Of a stretch of DNA of 64,000 nucleotides, positions 60,070-64,000 are shown one piece after another; within the stretch, counting starts at the first letter, position 1, and each line of letters begins with the position of its first letter. The translations under genes and the position numbers were made by a program. The stretch is from the NCBI RefSeq assembly GCF_002549795.1, contig NZ_CP021435.1, forward strand, positions 930,001 to 994,000. The letters are read 5' to 3'. Origin of the DNA: Halomonas beimenensis. GTDB taxonomy: Bacteria > Pseudomonadota > Gammaproteobacteria > Pseudomonadales > Halomonadaceae. The notes under the pieces are model-generated. The model had not been told where the DNA came from. It was given only the letters and a program-made list of their open reading frames with translations, and ran no database searches.

Positions 60070-60546
60070 ATGGCCTTCGCCTTTTCGAAGCTGCAGGTGA
60101 CAAGCTCCGCCTTCGAGAATCGCCAGGAGATTCCCATCAAGTACACCGGGGAGGGAGACGATCTCTCGCCGCCCCTGGAGTGGGCGAATCCCCCGGAGGG
60201 CACCAAGGGGTACGCGGTGATCTGCCATGACCCGGATGCGCCCCTGGTGCAGCACGGCAGCTACGGCTTCGTGCACTGGGTCCTCTACAACCTGCCGTCC
60301 TCCACCACCTCGCTGAAGGAGGCCACCTCCTCGGGAACGCGGGGACGCAACGACTTCAATCGCAACGGTTACGGCGGTCCCATGCCACCGGAGGGGCACG
60401 GCCTTCACCAGTACTACTTCTGGGTGCTGGCCCTGGACAAGCCCACCGCCCTGCCCGAGGGCATTTCCATGGCCGAATTGCTCAAGCAGGTCGAGCCGCA
60501 CCTGATCGGCATGAATCGGCTGATCGGCACCTACCGGCGCGACTGA
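60070..60546 (+). CDS. YbhB/YbcL family (Raf kinase inhibitor-like, PEBP) protein
   Basis: A 158-residue PEBP-fold cytoplasmic protein. It shows FENRQEIPIKYTGEGDDLSPPLEW, VICHDPDAP, FVHWVLYNLP and GYGGPMPPEGHGLHQYYFWVLALD, which line the conserved anion/phospholipid pocket (Asp, His, Pro). The E. coli relatives YbhB and YbcL have no settled function. ATG at 60070 follows AAGGAGGAAG. A hairpin CCCCGCG/CGCGGGG (60557-60582) follows between it and a convergent LysR gene. Confidence 0.9.
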   Translation: MAFAFSKLQVTSSAFENRQEIPIKYTGEGDDLSPPLEWANPPEGTKGYAVICHDPDAPLVQHGSYGFVHWVLYNLPSSTTSLKEATSSGTRGRNDFNRNGYGGPMPPEGHGLHQYYFWVLALDKPTALPEGISMAELLKQVEPHLIGMNRLIGTYRRD

Positions 60547-60556
60547 GCCGCCATCT

Positions 60557-60582
60557 CCCCGCGTCCCTGGTCGGGCGCGGGG
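60557..60582. terminator. Hairpin between YbhB-like and LysR genes
   Basis: CCCCGCG (60557-60563) and CGCGGGG (60576-60582), a 7-bp stem with a 12-base loop between convergent stops. Confidence 0.5.
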
Positions 60583-60584
60583 CC

Positions 60585-61475
60585 TCAGTCCGGAATGAGT
60601 ACGCTCGGATCCGGCGCGGCGACATCGTCGTTGCAGGTGACGATGCGCTCCAGTTCCTCGCAGAAGGCGTCCAGGGCCTCGCTGGTGTGTCCCGGGCGGC
60701 GATGCAGCTCGATCTCCACCTGTCCCAGGGGCGGGAGACCCTCGTCTTCCCCGACGATGCGACAACCCGCCGGCACGCTGCGCGGGGTCTTCACCGTCAT
60801 GGCGAGCCCCGCCTGCACCGGCAGGTTGATGCCGGTGGGGGATTGGCTGGCGTAGCGGACCTCCCAGCGGCGCTCTTCCTTGCCCAGGGCCGAGAGCGCG
60901 TGGGCGCGGAAGATGCAGCCCTCGGGGTTGAGGGCCAGGGGCAGGACGTCGTCCCAGCCGTCGAGACGGCAGTCCTCGGCGACCACCCACACCATGGGCT
61001 CCCAGCCCAGCAGCTGTCCCGACTGGGTCGGGGTATGACGCACCGACAGCACCACGTCCAGCAGGCCTTCCTGGAACTGCCCCACCAGCGCCGTGCTCAT
61101 GTCGCAGTTGAGATCCAGTCGGGCATCCGGGAAGCGTCTGGCATAGCGCTCCAGCAGCTCCGGCAGGTAGGCGCTGGCCTGTTCCTCGGAGGTGGCGAAG
61201 CGGATCAGCTCGCCGCGCTGCCGGTCGCCCAGCGCCTCACGGGCCTCGTCCTCCAGGACGAGCATGTGACGGGCATAGGGCAACAGGCGCTCGCCGTGCC
61301 GGGTCAGCAGGACGCTGCGACTGGTGCGCTCGAACAGCGCCTTGCCCATCTGATCCTCGAGGCGCTTGATCTGCAGGCTGACCGCCGATTGGGTGCGGTG
61401 CAGCACCTTGCCCGCGGCACTGAAACCCTGGCACTCGGCGACGGTCACGAAGGCCCTCAGCAGTCCGGTATCCAT
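60585..61475 (-). CDS. LysR-type regulator divergent from the oxygenase/M24 cluster
   Basis: A 296-residue LysR regulator: LLRAFVTVAECQGFSAAGKVL and TQSAVSLQIKRLEDQMGKALFER form the HTH; the effector domain has FATSEEQASAYLPELLERY, LDVVLSVRHTP and LPVQAGLAMTVKTPRSVP. It is divergent from the 2OG oxygenase gene; the intergenic region (61476-61578) includes ATCGCGAT (61504-61511). It most likely controls the catabolic genes to its right. Ligand unknown. Confidence 0.87.
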   Translation of the reverse strand: MDTGLLRAFVTVAECQGFSAAGKVLHRTQSAVSLQIKRLEDQMGKALFERTSRSVLLTRHGERLLPYARHMLVLEDEAREALGDRQRGELIRFATSEEQASAYLPELLERYARRFPDARLDLNCDMSTALVGQFQEGLLDVVLSVRHTPTQSGQLLGWEPMVWVVAEDCRLDGWDDVLPLALNPEGCIFRAHALSALGKEERRWEVRYASQSPTGINLPVQAGLAMTVKTPRSVPAGCRIVGEDEGLPPLGQVEIELHRRPGHTSEALDAFCEELERIVTCNDDVAAPDPSVLIPD

Positions 61476-61578
61476 TGATTAATGAGCCTTTGAAATTGTT
61501 TGTATCGCGATGATTCATTTTCATTATGAGACTGCCGGCTCTAAGCTGTCCAGCGTGTATTCGGAACCGGAGCAATTC
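61476..61578. promoter_or_regulatory. Divergent promoter region, LysR / 2OG oxygenase
   Basis: An AT-rich stretch (about 61478-61532) with ATCGCGAT (61504-61511) and ATGATTCATTTTCATTATGA-like near-symmetry. Candidate LysR box; no exact operator is claimed. Confidence 0.4.
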
Positions 61579-62463
61579 ATGTCTGTGGACACCTCGGTCA
61601 ACGCCAACGACGCTTCCCTCGACGGCCTCATCGACCTGGCCCGCTACCCCCTGAACGACCTCGATGGCGAGGCAGGCCGCGCGCTGATCGACCAGTGCCG
61701 CCGCCAGCTCGAGGATGACGGCTGCGTGGTGCTCAAGAACTTCGTCCCCGAGCAGGCCCTGGAGCGTCTCGAGCGCGAAACCGAGCGGCTTTCCCCGGAA
61801 GCCCACTATAACCAGACCGAAACCAATCCCTACAACAGCGACGCCGACCCGTCGAAGCCGGCCAGCCACCCGCTGAACCGCTTCGACGACCGGACCAACG
61901 GCTTCGTGGCCGGCGATCGCATCGGCAACGACACCATCATCCGTCAGGTCTACCGGAACGCCGACTTCCAGCGTTTCATCGCCACCGTGGTGGGCATGGA
62001 GGAGATTCACCAGTACGCCGATCCGCTCGCCGACCTGGTGGTCAACGTGCTGCGCGAGGGCTGCCAGCATCCCTGGCACTACGACACCAACGAGTTCATC
62101 GTCACCATGATGACCCGCCAGTCCCACGGCGGCGGCCGCTTCGAGTATGCCCCCGGCATCCGCAGCCCCGAGGGCGAGAACTTCGAGGAGGTCGAGAAGG
62201 TCATCGATGGCGACCGCTCGCGGCTCAAGTCCCTGGACCTCCAGCCCGGCGACCTGCAGATCTTCTTCGGTCGCTACTCCCTGCACCGGGTCACCCCGGT
62301 CGAAGGCGACAAGGAGCGTCACACCGTGATCTTCGCCTATGCCAAGGAGCCGGGCTTCATCGGCCGCCCCGAGCGCGCCCAGCGCATCTTCGGCCGCATG
62401 GCGCCGGTTCACGAGCAGCTGCTGAAGGATGGCATGGAGCGCAGCGACTCCCTGGTCGACTGA
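61579..62463 (+). CDS. Fe(II)/2-oxoglutarate-dependent dioxygenase (HalD/BesD-like family, hydroxylase-type)
   Basis: A 294-residue oxygenase. The facial triad is complete: His167 and Asp169 in HPWHYDTNEF and His236 in GRYSLHRVTP; Arg247 in ERHTVIFAYA should bind 2-oxoglutarate. GGGRFEYAPGIR and LDLQPGDLQIFFGR are typical of the HalD/BesD-like set. True halogenases of that set replace the Asp by Gly, so hydroxylation is predicted. The ATG at 61579 after CCGGAG is preferred over an ATG at 61510, which lacks a ribosome-binding site. First of a run with an M24 protein and an aldehyde dehydrogenase. Confidence 0.82.
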   Translation: MSVDTSVNANDASLDGLIDLARYPLNDLDGEAGRALIDQCRRQLEDDGCVVLKNFVPEQALERLERETERLSPEAHYNQTETNPYNSDADPSKPASHPLNRFDDRTNGFVAGDRIGNDTIIRQVYRNADFQRFIATVVGMEEIHQYADPLADLVVNVLREGCQHPWHYDTNEFIVTMMTRQSHGGGRFEYAPGIRSPEGENFEEVEKVIDGDRSRLKSLDLQPGDLQIFFGRYSLHRVTPVEGDKERHTVIFAYAKEPGFIGRPERAQRIFGRMAPVHEQLLKDGMERSDSLVD

Positions 62464-62476
62464 CGCCCCGGTCCCG

Positions 62477-62497
62477 GGCGCCGGCCTGGCCGGCGCC
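62477..62497 (+). other. Intercistronic hairpin between oxygenase and M24 genes
   Basis: GGCGCCGGCC-T-GGCCGGCGCC, a 10-bp inverted repeat with a single-base centre, 14 bases after the oxygenase stop. It may reduce or stabilise transcripts; no T tract. Confidence 0.55.
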
Positions 62498-62547
62498 GCC
62501 TCTGCCCCTCTTACAATCTCAACGACTCCCCCCGAGAGAGACCCGAC

Positions 62548-63831
62548 ATGAGCATCGTGGACTTCGAGAAGCTGACCGACAACGAGCCGGACCAGATCCC
62601 GGTGATTCCCTCGGCCCCCATGGCCAATGGCGACAGCATTCCCACCGCCTTCGACCCCAGGCAGCTGCGGGCCGGTCGTCTGCAGCGCCTGCGGGCGATG
62701 ATGGCCGAGCAGGGCTATGCCGCCGTGGTGCTGTTCGACCCCTACAACCAGCGCTACGCCACCGGCTCGCGCAACATGTTCGGCTACTTCCTCCGCAACT
62801 CCACGCGCTACATCTACGTGCCGCTGGACGGCCCGGTGATCCTCTTCGAATACCCGGGTAGCGCCCACGTCTCCACCTGGCTCGAGACCATCGACGAATC
62901 GCGCACCTCCAAGGTGGTGTGGTCGGCGGTCAACCAGCGTGACAACCTGTCCTCCGATCCCTTCGGCGTCGAGATCGCCGAGCTGGTCGAGGCACATGGC
63001 CGCGGCAACAAGAAGGTCGGCCTGGACCGCTGCGCCCTGAACCTGGCGCGCTCGCTCGAGGCGCAGGGCCTCGAGGTCTTCGACTGCATGCAGGACACCC
63101 TGCACTGTCGCCGCATCAAGACCCCGGAAGAGATCGCCTGCCTGGCCCAGTCCATGGCCGGCTCCGAGGCCGCCGTCGCCGAGGTCGAGGCCGCCATCAA
63201 GCCCGGCGTCACCGAGAACGAGCTGTTCGCCATCATGTACGGCGACGTCATCCGCCAGGGCGGCGAGTTCATCGAGACCCGCCTGCTGTCTTCCGGCCCG
63301 CGCACCAACCCCTGGTTCAACGAGGCCAGCGACCGGGTGATCCGCCCCGGGGAGCTGGTGGCCCTGGACACCGACACCATCGGCTGCCACGGCTATTACT
63401 CCGACTTCTCGCGCACCTTCCACGTCGGCCCGGGGCGGCCCAGCGACTACCAGAAGAGCCTGTATCGCATGGCCTACGACCAGGTGCACCACAACATGGG
63501 CATCCTCAAGCCGGGCATGAGCTACCGCGAGATCGCCGAGCAGGCCTGGAAGATCCCCGAACGCTTCCTGGACCGCCGCTATCCGTCGATCATCCACGGC
63601 GTGGGCATGCACGGCGAGACGCCGCTGGTCGCCCACCACATGGACTTCGATCGCTTCTCCAAGGACGGCATCCTGGAGCCCGGCATGGTGGTCTCCGTGG
63701 AGAGCTACATCGGCGAGGTCGGCGCCGCCGACGGCGTCAAGCTGGAGGAGGAGGTGCTGGTCACCGACACCGGCATCGAGAAGCTCTCGCGCTACCCCTT
63801 CGACGAGGCCCTGCTCGGCAAGGAATTCTGA
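62548..63831 (+). CDS. M24-family metalloprotein, DddP-like but lacking the DddP catalytic Asp
   Basis: A 427-residue pita-bread-fold protein. All six expected metal-site residues are present: Asp274 and Asp276 (LDTD), Asp286 (SDFSRT), His350 (IIHGVG), Glu385 (SVES) and Glu400 (KLEEE). It is clearly related to the DMSP lyase DddP (IETRLLSSGPRTNPWF; RYPFDEALLG). The DddP catalytic Asp377, six residues after the metal His, is Gly356 here, and the motif reads HGVGMHGE. A DMSP lyase role is therefore doubtful; peptide- or amide-type C-N cleavage is an alternative. Followed 48 bases later by an aldehyde dehydrogenase gene. Confidence 0.8.
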   Translation: MSIVDFEKLTDNEPDQIPVIPSAPMANGDSIPTAFDPRQLRAGRLQRLRAMMAEQGYAAVVLFDPYNQRYATGSRNMFGYFLRNSTRYIYVPLDGPVILFEYPGSAHVSTWLETIDESRTSKVVWSAVNQRDNLSSDPFGVEIAELVEAHGRGNKKVGLDRCALNLARSLEAQGLEVFDCMQDTLHCRRIKTPEEIACLAQSMAGSEAAVAEVEAAIKPGVTENELFAIMYGDVIRQGGEFIETRLLSSGPRTNPWFNEASDRVIRPGELVALDTDTIGCHGYYSDFSRTFHVGPGRPSDYQKSLYRMAYDQVHHNMGILKPGMSYREIAEQAWKIPERFLDRRYPSIIHGVGMHGETPLVAHHMDFDRFSKDGILEPGMVVSVESYIGEVGAADGVKLEEEVLVTDTGIEKLSRYPFDEALLGKEF

Positions 63832-63878
63832 GAACGCCGCCCGAAGCAGCGCTTTCCCTGATGCAATAGAGAGACCCC

Positions 63879-64000
63879 ATGACAAACGTGACCCATTGGA
63901 TCGCCGGCGAACGCGTGGCCGGCGAGCGCAGGATCGATGTCTTCAACCCCGCCACCGGCGAGGCCGTTCGCCGGGTGGCCCTGGGCGACGCCGCCACCGT
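63879..64000 (+). CDS. mmsA: Aldehyde dehydrogenase, methylmalonate-semialdehyde type (cut by window edge)
   Basis: The first 40 codons, MTNVTHWIAGERVAGERRID, then VFNPATGEAVRRVALGDA. The start and the INGK/IAGE...VFNPATGE pattern match MmsA-type CoA-acylating dehydrogenases, which make acetyl- or propionyl-CoA from semialdehydes. ATG at 63879 after GAGAGAC. It lies in line with the oxygenase and M24 genes, so the cluster probably yields a semialdehyde. Subfamily assignment from a fragment is tentative. Confidence 0.7.
   Translation, partial: MTNVTHWIAGERVAGERRIDVFNPATGEAVRRVALGDAAT

Noticed and set aside
61579-62463. Calling the 2OG enzyme a halogenase
   Set aside because: The HxD motif (His167, Asp169) is intact; halogenases of this family have Gly or Ala in place of the Asp.
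62548-63831. Naming the M24 protein dddP
   Set aside because: The residue equivalent to the catalytic Asp377 is Gly, so only a DddP-like label is justified.
61237-63885. 882-codon minus-strand frame opposite the oxygenase and M24 genes
   Set aside because: Composition-driven shadow; the plus-strand proteins have complete active-site motifs.

Overview
The window is high-GC gammaproteobacterial chromosome, most likely Halomonas or a close Halomonadaceae relative. The 16S gene looks halomonad. The prp locus (GntR regulator, prpB, prpC, acnD, prpF, prpD) and the trpE / trpGDC split both follow the Pseudomonas-type arrangement. No phage, plasmid, CRISPR array or complete insertion sequence was seen. 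The species call is inference; the gene-family calls rest on motifs visible in the translations.

Layout. 1-3070: the end of trpE, a classic Trp-codon attenuator with a leader peptide, then trpG, trpD and trpC. 3146-8686 (minus): a CPA1 antiporter with a C-terminal nucleotide-binding domain, a DUF2905 protein and a very large YdiJ-type FAD/Fe-S dehydrogenase that carries an in-frame repeat insertion. 8859-12669: serS, a SIMPL-domain protein, an AI-2E-family permease and thioredoxin. 12905-17427: cysB and cysH flanking a beta-CASP nuclease gene and an ATP-grasp gene. 17541-18908: pabB. 19148-27511: the 2-methylcitrate (propionate) locus, with two matching operator-like palindromes before its GntR gene.

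27512-33738: an rRNA operon (tandem promoters, boxA, 16S, tRNA-Ile, a degenerate second tRNA-Ile, a palindromic element, tRNA-Ala, 23S, 5S) followed by three terminators and what look like decayed 5S tails. 33739-44037: a BCCT transporter, DUF2721, rlmM, an ABM-domain protein, tusA, an unknown gene, a DUF3080 lipoprotein, a MATE pump, an HxlR regulator with a MITE-like element just upstream, a berberine-bridge-type flavoprotein and epmC.

44025-48249: a LysR gene divergent from a fused 2-oxoacid dehydrogenase E1 (alpha+beta) that overlaps a FabD-like acyltransferase gene, with no E2 or E3 nearby. 48257-54787: an exonuclease-like protein, tatD, the ABC-F gene uup, uspA, small membrane and unknown genes, slyA, a structured intergenic repeat and a DUF5924 membrane protein. 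54938-58293: fadBA. 58356-60546: an orphan TAXI receptor, a flavodoxin-like protein and a YbhB/YbcL protein. 60585-64000: a LysR gene divergent from a 2OG-Fe(II) oxygenase, a DddP-like M24 metalloprotein lacking the DddP catalytic Asp, and the start of an MmsA-like aldehyde dehydrogenase.

Most of the window is core metabolism. The best leads for something undescribed are the E1/acyltransferase pair, the oxygenase/M24/aldehyde-dehydrogenase catabolic cluster, the palindromic insertion inside YdiJ and the unusual 16S-23S and post-5S regions.
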